Assembly (NCBI RefSeq): GCF_003347205.1
Contig: NZ_QQBJ01000034.1
Location: forward strand, 1-42,636
DNA length: 42,636 nucleotides
Reading direction: 5' to 3'
Origin: Mycolicibacterium moriokaense
Lineage (GTDB): Bacteria; Actinomycetota; Actinomycetes; Mycobacteriales; Mycobacteriaceae
Numbering within the stretch: the first letter of the stretch is position 1; each line of letters starts with the position of its first letter. Positions 8,028-17,960 of the stretch are shown here, in pieces. The translations under genes and the position numbers were made by a program. The notes beneath the pieces were generated by a model. It had not been told where the DNA came from, did no database searches, and was given only the letters and a program-made list of their open reading frames with translations.

Positions 8028-8881
8028 GCACCGGCGTCGTCTTACAGCAGAGGTTTCCCGGCACTGCCCGCTCGTTGAGTCGGTGGAGGGCCAGATGGAG
8101 GGAACTCGGCGACCAGGCCCACTTCTACGGTCAGTCGATCTACTCGACCGTGCAGGCGGTGACGGCATACCGGGCAGAATTGCTGCGCCAGATCGCCGCG
8201 ATCGGTCTCGGCGCAGGGTCCTTGGCGGTGGTGGGCGGCACTGTGGCGGTCGTTGCCTTCCTGAACTTGTCGACCAGCGGCGCGCTGGCAAGTCAGGCCT
8301 ACAACCAGATGTCTCAGGTCGGCGTGGAAGCGTTGGCCGGCTTCACCTCTGCCTTCGTCAACGTTCGCTTGGTCACCCCGGCCAGCTCCGCCTTTGCCTT
8401 CGCCGCGACGATCGGTGCCGGTACCACCGCGCAGCTGGGCGCAATGAAGATCAACGAGGAGGTCGACGCACTGGCGGTGATGGGCATCCGGCCGATCGCG
8501 TACCTGGCCTCAACCCGTCTGCTCGCCGGCATGATCGTCGTCATTCCGCTGTACTGCGTGGCGTTGTTGATGTCGTTCTTCTCGGTACGGGTCATCACCA
8601 CCGCGTTTTACGGGCAGGGGCCCGGCGTATTCGACCACTACTTCGACACCTTTCTCAATCCGCAGGCGGTGTTCTTTTCCTTTGCCGTCACGGTCGCCGA
8701 AGTGCTGGTGATCATGCTGATCCACACGTACTACGGACTAAACGCCACCGGCGGGCCCGCCGGCGTGGGCGAGGCGGTCGGGCGCGCGACCCGGACGTCA
8801 CTGATCGCGTCGCAAATGGTGATTCTCCTAGTCACCCTGGCTCTCTACGGCCAGACCGGCAACTTCAACTACGCGGGGTGA
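8024..8881 (+). CDS. yrbEB: YrbE (MlaE-type) permease, second subunit of Mce transporter
   Basis: The second MlaE-family permease, 285 residues. It has the same signature as its neighbour, MKINEEVDALAVMGIRPIAY near residues 141-160, and several hydrophobic helices. An extended soluble N-terminus (SRWRARWRELGDQAHFYGQSI) precedes the first membrane segment, as in other YrbEB proteins. It overlaps the upstream permease by four bases and is followed six bases later by mceA, so the module is one transcription unit. Confidence 0.95.
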   Translation: MSTGVVLQQRFPGTARSLSRWRARWRELGDQAHFYGQSIYSTVQAVTAYRAELLRQIAAIGLGAGSLAVVGGTVAVVAFLNLSTSGALASQAYNQMSQVGVEALAGFTSAFVNVRLVTPASSAFAFAATIGAGTTAQLGAMKINEEVDALAVMGIRPIAYLASTRLLAGMIVVIPLYCVALLMSFFSVRVITTAFYGQGPGVFDHYFDTFLNPQAVFFSFAVTVAEVLVIMLIHTYYGLNATGGPAGVGEAVGRATRTSLIASQMVILLVTLALYGQTGNFNYAG

Positions 8882-8886
8882 CGCGC

Positions 8887-10230
8887 ATGACAGACGGTAT
8901 GGGCATTCGTCGGATCTCCCCCGAATGGTGGGCGGTGTTCCTGGTCGCGGGCATCGTCGCGGCGGTGGTGCTGAGCCTGGGCGCGTTCAACAGGACGTTC
9001 ACCCCAGCCGTGCCGGTGACCCTGACAGCGGACCGCTCGGGTCTGGTGCTGGAGCCCAATTCCCGGGTGAAGATGCGCGGGGTGCAGGTCGGCCGCGTCA
9101 GGTCGGTGAGCGGCGGAGACTCGACAAGTATCCAGTTGGACATCGACCCATCCCAGGTCCGGCACATCCCGGCCAACGTCGAGGCGCGCATCCAGTCCAT
9201 ATCCCTGTTCGGGGCGAAGTACGTCGACCTTGTCTACCCACCCAACCCCAGCTCCCAGCGGCTGTCCGCGGGAGCGGTACTGAAATCACAGAACGTCGCC
9301 ACCGAGGTCAACACCGTGTTTCAAAACGTGGTGCAGCTGATCAAGGCGATCGACCCGTTCAAGCTGAATGCCGTACTCAGTGCCCTCGCCGAAGGGGTGA
9401 GAGGACAAGGTGACCGGATCGGTGAAGCGATCACCGCGAGCAATCAGGTTCTGCTGGAGCTGAATCCGCGCGCCGACACTATGCGCGAAGACTTCCGCGC
9501 GCTCAAAGGTGTTGGCGACACCTACAGCGCCGCAGCACAGGACATCATCGACACCCTGGCCGCCGCGACCACAACTAGCGTGACGGTCACCACGCACGCA
9601 CAGCAACTCGACGCGCTGCTGCTCAACGCCGCGGGGCTGGCCCGCAGCGGAATCGACGTGCTAGGCCCCAGCAAAGACAACCTGGTGAAAGCGGTCAACC
9701 TGCTGGAACCCACGACGAACCTGCTGATGAAGTACAACCCCGAGCTGACCTGCTTGTTCGTCGGCGCCAAGACCACCCTCGACACCGGCTATGCCGACAT
9801 GCTCGGTGGAAACGGGAAGTCGCTAATCATGGATGCTGAGCTGTTGCCCGGATACGACCCCTACAGGTATCCGGACAACCTGCCTATCAACGCCGCCAAG
9901 GGCGGGGAGGGCGGCAAGCCCGGGTGCGGCTCGTTGCCCGACGTCGCCAAGAACTTCCCGGTGAGACAGCTGATCGCCAACACCGGCTTCGGCACCGGGT
10001 TGGACTGGCGACCCAATCCCGGCATCGGCTTCCCCGGGTACGCCGACTACTTCCCCGTTACTCGGGCCGTCCCCGAACCGCCGAGTATCCGCTACCCGGG
10101 CGGCCCGGCTCCCGGTCCCGTGCCCTACCCCGGCGCGCCGCCCTACGGGGCACCCCAGTACGGACCCGATGGCGCGCCTCTCTATCCCGGGGTTCCGCCA
10201 CCGCCGTCACCGGGACCCACACCACCGTGA
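8887..10230 (+). CDS. mceA: MCE-family protein MceA
   Basis: First MCE-domain subunit, 447 residues from ATG 8887 (the frame is open further upstream, but only across the permease genes). An N-terminal membrane anchor (about 14-33) is followed by an MCE/MlaD domain near 40-115 with SRVKMRGVQVGRV, a long helical segment, and a proline/glycine/tyrosine-rich C-terminal tail (about 385-447). MCE subunits form the hexameric channel that carries lipids across the periplasm. The position after yrbEB and the order A to F match known mce operons. Confidence 0.93.
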   Translation: MTDGMGIRRISPEWWAVFLVAGIVAAVVLSLGAFNRTFTPAVPVTLTADRSGLVLEPNSRVKMRGVQVGRVRSVSGGDSTSIQLDIDPSQVRHIPANVEARIQSISLFGAKYVDLVYPPNPSSQRLSAGAVLKSQNVATEVNTVFQNVVQLIKAIDPFKLNAVLSALAEGVRGQGDRIGEAITASNQVLLELNPRADTMREDFRALKGVGDTYSAAAQDIIDTLAAATTTSVTVTTHAQQLDALLLNAAGLARSGIDVLGPSKDNLVKAVNLLEPTTNLLMKYNPELTCLFVGAKTTLDTGYADMLGGNGKSLIMDAELLPGYDPYRYPDNLPINAAKGGEGGKPGCGSLPDVAKNFPVRQLIANTGFGTGLDWRPNPGIGFPGYADYFPVTRAVPEPPSIRYPGGPAPGPVPYPGAPPYGAPQYGPDGAPLYPGVPPPPSPGPTPP

Positions 10231-10287
10231 CCGCCGGCCACACCGACCGTCGAAACAAACTCGCTAACCGCGGAGGGGAGCATAGCC

Positions 10288-11316
10288 GTGACCAATAAGG
10301 TGTCGGCCGTCTTGTGGCGCCTCGGCATCTTCGTGCTCGTGTGCGCGCTCGGTGCCTTCGCACTCATCACCGTCTTCGCACAGCTGCGCTTTGAGCGCGA
10401 GCAGACCTACACCGCTGTCTTCACCAACGTCAGCGGACTGAAGAGCGAGGACTTCGTCCGCATCGCGGGGGTGGAGGTCGGCAAGGTCCAAAACATCAAA
10501 GTCCGAGACGATTCCACCGTGCAGGTCGAGTTCGGGGCCGACGACTCGGTGGCACTTACGGACGGCAATCGGGCTGTCATCAAATACGACAACCTGATCG
10601 GGGATCGCTACCTGGCGATCGAGGAAGGCCCGGGCGGAACCAAGAAACTGCGGCCCGGCGACACAATCCCGCTGAGTCGCACCGCGCCGGCACTCGATCT
10701 CGACGCCGTGATCGGTGGGTTCCGGCCGCTGTTCCGCGCGCTCGACCCCACACAGGTCAACACTCTCACCAGCCAACTCATCGCAGCCTTTCAGGGTCAA
10801 GGCGCCACGATCGGTTCCATCCTGGCTCAGACCGCAGCACTGACGAACACTCTGGCCGACCGGGACGAGCTCATCGGGCAAACCATCGTCAACTTGAACG
10901 CGGTGCTGGGATCGCTGGGCGAGCACAGCGAGCAATTCGGCAAGGCCATCGACTCGCTGTCGCAGCTCGTGCACGGGCTGCAAGCCCGCAAGCAGGACAT
11001 CAGCAACGGAGTAGCCTACGCCAACGAGGCTGCCCGCTCGATCGCCGACCTTCTCGCACAAGCCCGACCACCGCTGCAGAAAACGGTCCACGAGACCGAT
11101 CGCACCGCGACCGCTGTGCTCGCAGATCGCGACTACTTCGACAACCTCCTCAATACATTGCCCGACGCCTACCGAGTACTGCTGCGGCAAGGGCTCTACG
11201 GCAACTACTTCGACTTCTACCTGTGCGATCTGCTGCTGAAAGTGAATGGAAAGGGCGGACAACCCGTGTACATCAAGCTGGTCGGACAAGCTAGCGGCAG
11301 GTGCACACCCCAATGA
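10288..11316 (+). CDS. mceB: MCE-family protein MceB
   Basis: Second MCE subunit, 342 residues, starting at GTG 10288 with a GGAGGGG ribosome site about 10 bases upstream. It has one N-terminal hydrophobic anchor (about 13-31), an MCE domain with SEDFVRIAGVEVGKVQNIKV near 52-71, and a helical domain ending with FDFYLCDLLLKVNG near 311-324. The 57-base gap after mceA is the largest within the operon. Its stop overlaps the mceC start. Confidence 0.93.
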   Translation: MTNKVSAVLWRLGIFVLVCALGAFALITVFAQLRFEREQTYTAVFTNVSGLKSEDFVRIAGVEVGKVQNIKVRDDSTVQVEFGADDSVALTDGNRAVIKYDNLIGDRYLAIEEGPGGTKKLRPGDTIPLSRTAPALDLDAVIGGFRPLFRALDPTQVNTLTSQLIAAFQGQGATIGSILAQTAALTNTLADRDELIGQTIVNLNAVLGSLGEHSEQFGKAIDSLSQLVHGLQARKQDISNGVAYANEAARSIADLLAQARPPLQKTVHETDRTATAVLADRDYFDNLLNTLPDAYRVLLRQGLYGNYFDFYLCDLLLKVNGKGGQPVYIKLVGQASGRCTPQ

Positions 11317-12641
11317 AGACCTTCGCCGAGCGCAACTTCGTTCTCATGGGAACCATCGGTGTATTGGCCACCGCCGCACTCGTCCTCGGCGCGCTCAACT
11401 ACAACAAGCTGCCGTTCGTCTCCTCCGGCAAGACCTATTCGGCGTACTTCGACGAGGCCGGCGGGCTGACCACCGGAGCCCCGGTACGGGTGTCGGGCGC
11501 TCCCGCCGGCCAAGTCGAGAGCATCACGCTCGACGGGCAGTGGGTACTGGTCACGTTCACGGTGGCCGACGACATCCGGCTGGGGGACCGCACCGAGGCT
11601 GCGATCAAGACGACCAGTGTGCTTGGCAACAAGGTCCTCGACCTCACCACCCGCGGCACCGCGCCGCTCTCGGACACCATCCCAGTCGAGCGGACCACCT
11701 CACCGTATCAATTGCCGGACGCCCTCGGAGACCTCACGACCACCATCAGCGGGCTCGACACCGACCAGCTGTCCACGTCGCTGGCAGTGCTGTCCCAGAC
11801 CCTCCAAGACACCCCCGACGACCTGCGCCTCGCCGTCGCGGGCGTCGCCCGCTTCTCGGAAACGCTCAACCAGCGCGATGCCCGGCTGCGCGAACTGCTC
11901 GCGAACGCCGCCAAGGCCAGCACCGTCCTGGGCGAACGCACCAACGACATCGTGCGCCTCATCTCCGACACCAATGCGTTGCTGGCGCAGCTGCGCTCCC
12001 AAAGCGCTGCGCTGGATGAGATCTCGACCAACATCTCCCAGCTGAGTCGACAACTCGCCGGGTTCATCGCGGAAAACAAGACGACGCTCAAACCCGCCCT
12101 CGACAAACTCAACGAGGTTCTCGCGATCCTCGACAACCGGAAAGTTCAGATCCAAGAGTCCATCAAAGGACTGGCGGCCTATGCAATGCAGTTCGGCGAG
12201 ACCATCGCAGCCGGTCCCTTCTTCAACGCTTACCTCGCCAACCTAGTGCCTGGACAGTTCATTCAACCGTTCGTCGATGCGGCATTCTCCGATCTCGGTC
12301 TGGATCCCAACGTGCTGCTACCTTCCGAGCGCGACGACCCACAGGTGGGCCAGCCCGGCACCCCGGCACTGCCGATTCCCTATCCGAGGACCGGCCAGGG
12401 GGGCGACCCCAAACTGACGCTGCCCGACGCGATCACCGGAAACCCCGGCGATCCCCGCTACCCGTACCGCGAACCCCTACCGGCCCCTCCGCCAGGTGGA
12501 CCCCCGCCAGGTCCGCCGGCGTCCCAACCAGCCGATCAGCAGAGGCCACAATTGCCCACCCCAAGCCCGGTCTTCGTGTCGCCGCCCGGCGAAGTCGCGC
12601 CCGGACCAACAGATTCCTCGATTCCCCAAGGCAGACCATGA
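11313..12641 (+). CDS. mceC: MCE-family protein MceC
   Basis: Third MCE subunit, 442 residues. ATG 11313 is preferred over an in-frame GTG 11301 because it forms an ATGA overlap with the mceB stop and has GGCAGG upstream. It has an N-terminal membrane anchor (about 11-30), an MCE domain with GAPVRVSGAPAGQVESITL near 56-74, a long helical region rich in Ser/Thr/Leu repeats, and a proline-rich C-terminus (about 380-442). It is predicted to span or attach to the inner membrane and contribute to the lipid tunnel. Confidence 0.93.
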   Translation: MKTFAERNFVLMGTIGVLATAALVLGALNYNKLPFVSSGKTYSAYFDEAGGLTTGAPVRVSGAPAGQVESITLDGQWVLVTFTVADDIRLGDRTEAAIKTTSVLGNKVLDLTTRGTAPLSDTIPVERTTSPYQLPDALGDLTTTISGLDTDQLSTSLAVLSQTLQDTPDDLRLAVAGVARFSETLNQRDARLRELLANAAKASTVLGERTNDIVRLISDTNALLAQLRSQSAALDEISTNISQLSRQLAGFIAENKTTLKPALDKLNEVLAILDNRKVQIQESIKGLAAYAMQFGETIAAGPFFNAYLANLVPGQFIQPFVDAAFSDLGLDPNVLLPSERDDPQVGQPGTPALPIPYPRTGQGGDPKLTLPDAITGNPGDPRYPYREPLPAPPPGGPPPGPPASQPADQQRPQLPTPSPVFVSPPGEVAPGPTDSSIPQGRP

Positions 12642-13987
12642 CGAAATCTCGGACCAAACTCGGATTGGCCATCGTTTTGGTGGGCCTCATCGCGGGCGGG
12701 TCGATTGCGGTGGGGCGCGCGGCACAACAGTCCGATCGCGTTCACGTCGTCGCCTATTTCGACAACAGCAACGGCGTGTTCGTCGGCGATGATGTCCGCA
12801 TCAAGGGCGTTCGCGTAGGCGGGATCGACGCCATCGAACCGCAGCCCACCCGAGTCAAGATCGCCTTCTGGGTCGACGCGAAATACAAAGTGCCCGCCGA
12901 TGCCAAAGCCGTGATCCTGTCGCCGACGCTGGTGACCTCTCGCGCTATCCAATTGACTCCCGGCTACACCGGTGGCCCGACACTGCAGGACAACGCCGTC
13001 ATCCCCAGAGAACGCACCGCCGTTCCAGTGGAGTTCGACCAATTGCGCCAACAGCTCGAACGGCTGACGACACTGCTGCAGCCCACCGAGCCCGGCGGAG
13101 TCAGCACACTGGGCGCCCTGGTCAACACCGCCGCCGACAACTTGCGCGGCCAAGGCCCGGCAATCCGCGACGCCATCATCAGGTTGTCCCAGTCGGTGTC
13201 CGCGCTAGCCGATCACAGCCCGGACATCTTCAGCAGCGTCAGGAATCTTTCGACACTCGTCTCTGCGCTGCAGGACAGCACCGTCCTGATACGTAAGCTG
13301 AATCAAAACCTCGCATCGGTCACCGGGCTACTGACCAACAACCCCACCGAAGTCGGGGACGCGGTCAAGAACCTCAATGACGTGGTGGGGGAGCTGACCT
13401 CCTTCGTCGCCGCAAACCGCGAGACGATCGGCGCCACGTCGGACAAGTTGACGTCGGTCTCACAGGCACTGACGGGCAGCATCGACGACATCGAACAGCT
13501 GCTGCATATCGCGCCGACGACGTTGTCCAACGCCGCCAACCTCTACAAGCCCGCGCAGGGCACGCTCACCGGAATTCTCAACGTCGCCAACTTCTCGGAT
13601 CCGATCACCTTTTTGTGCGGCGCAGTGCAGGCCGCCTCGCGACTGAACAACGAACAATCGGCGAAATTATGCGTGCAGTACTTGGCGCCGATCATCAAGA
13701 ACCGCCAGTACAACTTCCCCCCAATCGGTATCAACCCCTTTATCCAGGCCAGCGCCCGGCCGAATGAAGTCACCTACAGTGAGGACTGGATGCGCCCGGA
13801 CTACATTCCGCCGCAGCCCACGTCGCCACCCGACGCAACCGCCTCCGACTCGAATGCGCCGCCACCGCTTGCCGGGCCAGTGCTGCCAGCCGAAGCCCCG
13901 GTGCCGGTTCCCGGCCCGTCGGATCAGCAGACCGATCCGGCCGCCGGGCTGCCCGGCATGATGATTCCACCCGGGAGCGGCTCATGA
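12638..13987 (+). CDS. mceD: MCE-family protein MceD
   Basis: Fourth MCE subunit, 449 residues, coupled to mceC and mceE by ATGA overlaps. It shows an N-terminal hydrophobic helix (about 7-26), an MCE domain with GDDVRIKGVRVGGIDAI near 51-67, an extended helical part, and a Pro/Ala-rich C-terminus (from about 388). No unusual feature separates it from other MceD proteins. Confidence 0.93.
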   Translation: MTKSRTKLGLAIVLVGLIAGGSIAVGRAAQQSDRVHVVAYFDNSNGVFVGDDVRIKGVRVGGIDAIEPQPTRVKIAFWVDAKYKVPADAKAVILSPTLVTSRAIQLTPGYTGGPTLQDNAVIPRERTAVPVEFDQLRQQLERLTTLLQPTEPGGVSTLGALVNTAADNLRGQGPAIRDAIIRLSQSVSALADHSPDIFSSVRNLSTLVSALQDSTVLIRKLNQNLASVTGLLTNNPTEVGDAVKNLNDVVGELTSFVAANRETIGATSDKLTSVSQALTGSIDDIEQLLHIAPTTLSNAANLYKPAQGTLTGILNVANFSDPITFLCGAVQAASRLNNEQSAKLCVQYLAPIIKNRQYNFPPIGINPFIQASARPNEVTYSEDWMRPDYIPPQPTSPPDATASDSNAPPPLAGPVLPAEAPVPVPGPSDQQTDPAAGLPGMMIPPGSGS

Positions 13988-15123
13988 CGAGCAAGCGCTA
14001 CGCCCGCGCCGCCACGGCGATCATGATCGCGCTGACCATCGCCGCACTGTCGGGATGCGGCTTCCGCGGCCTGAACTCCTTTCGGCTGCCCGGAACGCAA
14101 GGCCACGGGCAGGGCTCCTACACGATCCAGGCCGAAATGCCCGATGTCGAAAACCTCCAACCCAACTCGCGCGTCCGCGTGGGCGACGTCAACGTGGGCA
14201 CCGTCACGAAAATCGAGCGTCGCGGCTGGCATGCGCTGCTCACACTCGCCCTCGACGGCGACGTCGACCTGCCTGCCAACTCGACCGTGTCGCTAGGTCA
14301 AACCAGCCTGCTGGGGTCACTGCACATCGAGTTGGCACCCCCCACCGACGTCACCCCGGCGGGAAAACTGCGGGCCGGATCGTTGATCCCGCTGACCTCG
14401 GCTGGGGCCTACCCGTCCACCGAACAGACCCTGGCATCGGTATCACTTCTACTCAACGGCGGCGGAGTGGGACAAGTACAGGACATCACCACAGCACTCA
14501 CCTCCGCGCTGGGAGGCCGCGAGGCCGACTTCCGCAGCCTGCTCACACAGCTGGAGACCTTCACCGCCAACGTCAACGACCAAATCGGCGACATCATCGC
14601 GGCCACCGACAGCCTCAACAATCTGGTCGCCCAGTTCGCGGCACAGAAACCAGTCATCGACAACGCTCTCGACACGATTCCCGACGCGCTGGCGGTAATC
14701 AACGCCGAACGCGACCAGCTCGTCGAGGCGGTCGACCAGATCGGCAAATTCAGCGCGCTGGCGGCCGACTCGGTCAACCAGTCCAAAGAGTCGTTGATCC
14801 AGATCCTCAACGATCTGGGACCGGTACTGGAATCACTCGCCAACGCCGGTCCCGCGCTGACCCGTTCACTGAACCTGTTCACCACGATTCCGTTCGTGAA
14901 GGACAACCTGACCAAGTGGTGGCGCGGTGACTACGCCAACATCACCACCATCGTGGACTTGACATTGAGTCGCATCGACGCAGCGCTGTTCACCGGCACC
15001 CGATTCGAAGGCAAACTCACCGAACTGGAACTGCAATGGGGCCGCACCATCGGGCAACTGCCCAGCCCCTACACCGCTCGAAATCCGCTGATCGTCCCCT
15101 ACCGGACCGACCAAGGACCGTAA
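13984..15123 (+). CDS. mceE: MCE-family lipoprotein MceE
   Basis: Fifth MCE subunit, 379 residues, with a lipoprotein signal peptide. A basic N-terminus and hydrophobic core lead to the lipobox LSGC, with C25 as the lipidated residue. The MCE domain follows with NSRVRVGDVNVGTV near 60-73. MceE proteins are the lipoprotein members of Mce systems (LprK-like in the mce1 locus). The gene begins with ATGA on the mceD stop and ends directly against the mceF ATG. Confidence 0.94.
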   Translation: MTSKRYARAATAIMIALTIAALSGCGFRGLNSFRLPGTQGHGQGSYTIQAEMPDVENLQPNSRVRVGDVNVGTVTKIERRGWHALLTLALDGDVDLPANSTVSLGQTSLLGSLHIELAPPTDVTPAGKLRAGSLIPLTSAGAYPSTEQTLASVSLLLNGGGVGQVQDITTALTSALGGREADFRSLLTQLETFTANVNDQIGDIIAATDSLNNLVAQFAAQKPVIDNALDTIPDALAVINAERDQLVEAVDQIGKFSALAADSVNQSKESLIQILNDLGPVLESLANAGPALTRSLNLFTTIPFVKDNLTKWWRGDYANITTIVDLTLSRIDAALFTGTRFEGKLTELELQWGRTIGQLPSPYTARNPLIVPYRTDQGP

Positions 15124-16578
15124 ATGTACTTAAGTAAACGAGTCAGGTTGCAGCTGGCCGTCTTTGGAGTGGTGGCACTGTTGGCCGGTGGAAGCATGGC
15201 CTTCTCCTACCTCCGGCTGCCAAGCCTGCTCTTCGGTGTCGGCCGCTACCAAGTCACCATGAAGCTTCAGAACGCAGCGAGCCTGTACGACAACGCCAAC
15301 GTCACCTACCGGGGCACGACGGTGGGCCGGGTCACAGACGTCCACCTCAGTGACACCGGAGTCGATGCCGTGCTGTCGCTGCAGTCGGACATCAAGATCC
15401 CGGCGGACCTCGAGGCTCACGTGGGCAGCCAGACCGCGGTCGGCGAGTTGTTCGTCGACCTCGTCCCGCGAAGCGGCGACGGCGCGCCGCTGAAGAACGG
15501 CGACGTGATACCGGCCGACCGCACCTCGGTCCCTCCCGACATCAACGCGCTGCTGCGGGCTGTCAACACCGGTGTTCAGGCGATCCCGCGTGACAACCTC
15601 AAAACGGTGATCGACGAGTCCTACACTGCTTTCGGTGGCTTGGGCCCCGACCTTTCCCGGCTGACCCGGGGTGCCACCACGCTGGCCATCGATGCGCGCA
15701 ACAACCTGCCCGCACTGACCACCCTCATCGACGACTCCAAACCCGTCTTGGATACCCAGACCGACACCTCCGAATCCATCCAGACCTGGACGGCCAACGT
15801 CGCTCAAATCACCAATCAGCTGCAGCTGCAGGACGAATCGGTGACGGGCTTACTGGTCAACGGACCCCCCGCGGCAGACGAGGTACGTCAGCTGTTCGAC
15901 CGGGTAAAGCCCACCTTGCCCATCCTGCTGGCCAATCTGGTCAGCCTCGGGCAAGTGGGGCTGACCTATCAACCCAACCTCGAGCAGATCCTCGCGCTGT
16001 TCCCGATCGAGATCGCCGGCCTCCAGGGTGCCGCACTGGCCAACCGAAACACCAAACAGGACTACAAGGGTGTGTTCCTGTCCTTCAACCTGAACCTCAA
16101 TGTGCCCCCGCCATGCAGAACGGGATACCTACCCGCCCAACAGCAACGCACACCGACTGAGGTGGATTACCCACCGAAGCCGGCCGGTGACTTGTACTGC
16201 CGGATACCACAGGACTCCGGCCTCACAAACGTCCGCGGGGCTCGCAACCTGCCCTGTGAGACTCGACCGGGAAAGCGCGCGCCGACGGTGAAGATGTGCG
16301 AAAGCGACGAAAACTACGTACCACTCAACGACGGCACCAACTGGAAAGGTGATCCGAACGCGACGCTGTCCGGTCAGCCGGTTCCGCAGCCCCCGCCAGG
16401 ACCGCCCACCCCGGTGCCGGCGACCGCCCCGATTGCAGTCGCCGAGTACGACCCGAGCACCGGCAGCTACATCGGACCCGATGGCAAACAGTACAGGCAA
16501 GCGGATTTGGGCCAGAATGCTGCCGGGCAGCACACCTGGCAGGACATGCTGCTTCCACCAAAGGACGGTAAACCGTGA
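15124..16578 (+). CDS. mceF: MCE-family protein MceF
   Basis: Sixth MCE subunit, 484 residues, starting immediately after the mceE stop. It has an N-terminal anchor (about 9-27), an MCE domain with NVTYRGTTVGRVTDVHL near 59-75, a long central helical region, several cysteines near 323-395, and a Pro-rich linker before a C-terminal GPDGKQYRQADLG-type tail near 450-462. That tail is common in actinobacterial MceF. Its stop overlaps the following Mce-associated gene (GTGA). Confidence 0.93.
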   Translation: MYLSKRVRLQLAVFGVVALLAGGSMAFSYLRLPSLLFGVGRYQVTMKLQNAASLYDNANVTYRGTTVGRVTDVHLSDTGVDAVLSLQSDIKIPADLEAHVGSQTAVGELFVDLVPRSGDGAPLKNGDVIPADRTSVPPDINALLRAVNTGVQAIPRDNLKTVIDESYTAFGGLGPDLSRLTRGATTLAIDARNNLPALTTLIDDSKPVLDTQTDTSESIQTWTANVAQITNQLQLQDESVTGLLVNGPPAADEVRQLFDRVKPTLPILLANLVSLGQVGLTYQPNLEQILALFPIEIAGLQGAALANRNTKQDYKGVFLSFNLNLNVPPPCRTGYLPAQQQRTPTEVDYPPKPAGDLYCRIPQDSGLTNVRGARNLPCETRPGKRAPTVKMCESDENYVPLNDGTNWKGDPNATLSGQPVPQPPPGPPTPVPATAPIAVAEYDPSTGSYIGPDGKQYRQADLGQNAAGQHTWQDMLLPPKDGKP

Positions 16579-17240
16579 CTCTCCACACCGCCGACCACCC
16601 CGCCCCCGACGATCCCACACCGTGTACGACGGCCCCTGATGACACCCTCGATGTCGGCCCCGACAACGGCCCCGACAGTGGAAGCACCGACGGCGAGGAC
16701 CCCAAAGTCGTCAACGACAAACACCAGCGGTACACGACGCGCTCCTGGCGAAAGCCAATGCCGCCGCAGCGATTTGCGCTTGTGATCGGGTTGCTAGCCG
16801 CCGTGACGATGGCTGCACTGACCAGTTGGCTGGGCTACCAGGCCCACCAAGCGCATCAGTCCTCCGAACAACGGCAACTGTTCGTGCAGGTCGGACGTCA
16901 AGGCGCGCTGAATCTGACGACGATCGACTGGCAGCACGCCGATGCCGATGTCAAGCGCATTCTCGACTCGGCCACCGGCACGTTCTATGACGAGTTCTCC
17001 CAGCGGTCACAACCGTTCATCGACGTGGTCAACAAGATGAAGTCGAAATCAGTGGGCACCATTACTGAGGCGGGCCTGGAATCGCAGTCCGGCGACGCGG
17101 CCCAAGTGCTGGTCGCGGTCAGCGTGAAGACCACGGTCGGCGATGGGCCAGAACAGGAGCCCCGAGCATGGCGAATGCGTGTCACGGTGCAAAAGGTCGG
17201 CAACGAGGCGAAGGTCGCCGATGTGGAGTTCGTGCCATGA
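16575..17240 (+). CDS. Mce-associated membrane protein 1
   Basis: A 221-residue Mce-associated (Mas) protein. The disordered acidic N-terminus (about 1-45) is followed by a basic stretch, one transmembrane helix at about 62-83, and a C-terminal NTF2-like domain ending in AKVADVEFVP. Proteins of this type stabilise Mce complexes in mycobacteria and are encoded just after mceF. It is coupled by four-base overlaps to genes on both sides. Confidence 0.87.
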   Translation: MTLHTADHPAPDDPTPCTTAPDDTLDVGPDNGPDSGSTDGEDPKVVNDKHQRYTTRSWRKPMPPQRFALVIGLLAAVTMAALTSWLGYQAHQAHQSSEQRQLFVQVGRQGALNLTTIDWQHADADVKRILDSATGTFYDEFSQRSQPFIDVVNKMKSKSVGTITEAGLESQSGDAAQVLVAVSVKTTVGDGPEQEPRAWRMRVTVQKVGNEAKVADVEFVP

Positions 17241-17887
17241 GGAATTCACCAGCGAAAGTCGAACCCGATGGCGCGGACGCCGCGGAAGCCGCCGACCAAG
17301 CGCCATCAACTGCGAAAGCGTCGAACAGCGCGGCGATGTGCGAGGCCGACGCAGCGTCAGAATGCCAGGACCCCCACGATGTCGCCCCGACACGAGATCG
17401 TCGCGGCTCCTTCGAGCGGACGCTCGCATACTGGCTTTTGCCCTGGTTCCTGTTGTTGTTGGCGCTGGCCGCGGCGTACCTCAAGTACCAACATGGGACC
17501 GCCGATGAGGTGGACCGGGCCCGCGTTGAATCCGTTCAGGTCGCCACCGAAGCGACGGTCGCGATGCTGTCTTACACACCCGAAACGGCAGCCGAGAAAC
17601 TCAAGGCTGTGCGCGATCGACTGACGGGACCGTTTCGCGATTCATACACATCGTTGACCGATGATGTCGTGATTCCGGGAGCACAGCAGAAGCGAATCTC
17701 GGCCACCGCCAAGGTGTCAGCCGCTGCCTCCGTGTCCGCCGGTAAGAACCGTGCCATCGTCTTGGTGTTTGTCGACCAAACCACCACCGTGGGCAATGAC
17801 GCGCCGACAGACACCGACTCCGTCGTTCAGGTCAGCCTCGACAAAGTCGGATCCCGCTGGCTGATATCGGGTTTCGAGCCGAAATGA
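17237..17887 (+). CDS. Mce-associated membrane protein 2
   Basis: A second Mas protein, 216 residues from ATG 17237, which overlaps the previous stop (ATGA). The same frame is open upstream, but only over the preceding gene. Architecture repeats that of its neighbour: a disordered Ala/Asp-rich N-terminus, one transmembrane helix near residues 64-83 and a C-terminal domain closing with GSRWLISGFEPK. Paired mas genes after mceF are common in mycobacteria. This is the last tightly coupled gene of the mce operon. Confidence 0.87.
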   Translation: MRNSPAKVEPDGADAAEAADQAPSTAKASNSAAMCEADAASECQDPHDVAPTRDRRGSFERTLAYWLLPWFLLLLALAAAYLKYQHGTADEVDRARVESVQVATEATVAMLSYTPETAAEKLKAVRDRLTGPFRDSYTSLTDDVVIPGAQQKRISATAKVSAAASVSAGKNRAIVLVFVDQTTTVGNDAPTDTDSVVQVSLDKVGSRWLISGFEPK

Positions 17888-17960
17888 GCACCATCCAAAC
17901 CTCAAGGTCTGCTGGTGTCTCCCTCGTCTGCCCGATGGCAGCGTGTGAGGAGTTGGGATT

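Noticed and set aside
7987-8886. Possible 300-residue N-terminal extension of MceA
   Set aside because: The frame is open only because it shadows the yrbEB gene. The extension is Arg-rich, and ATG 8887 directly precedes the normal MceA membrane anchor.
10264-11313. 349-codon open frame on the minus strand
   Set aside because: Exactly antisense to mceB, with no ribosome site or recognisable domain.
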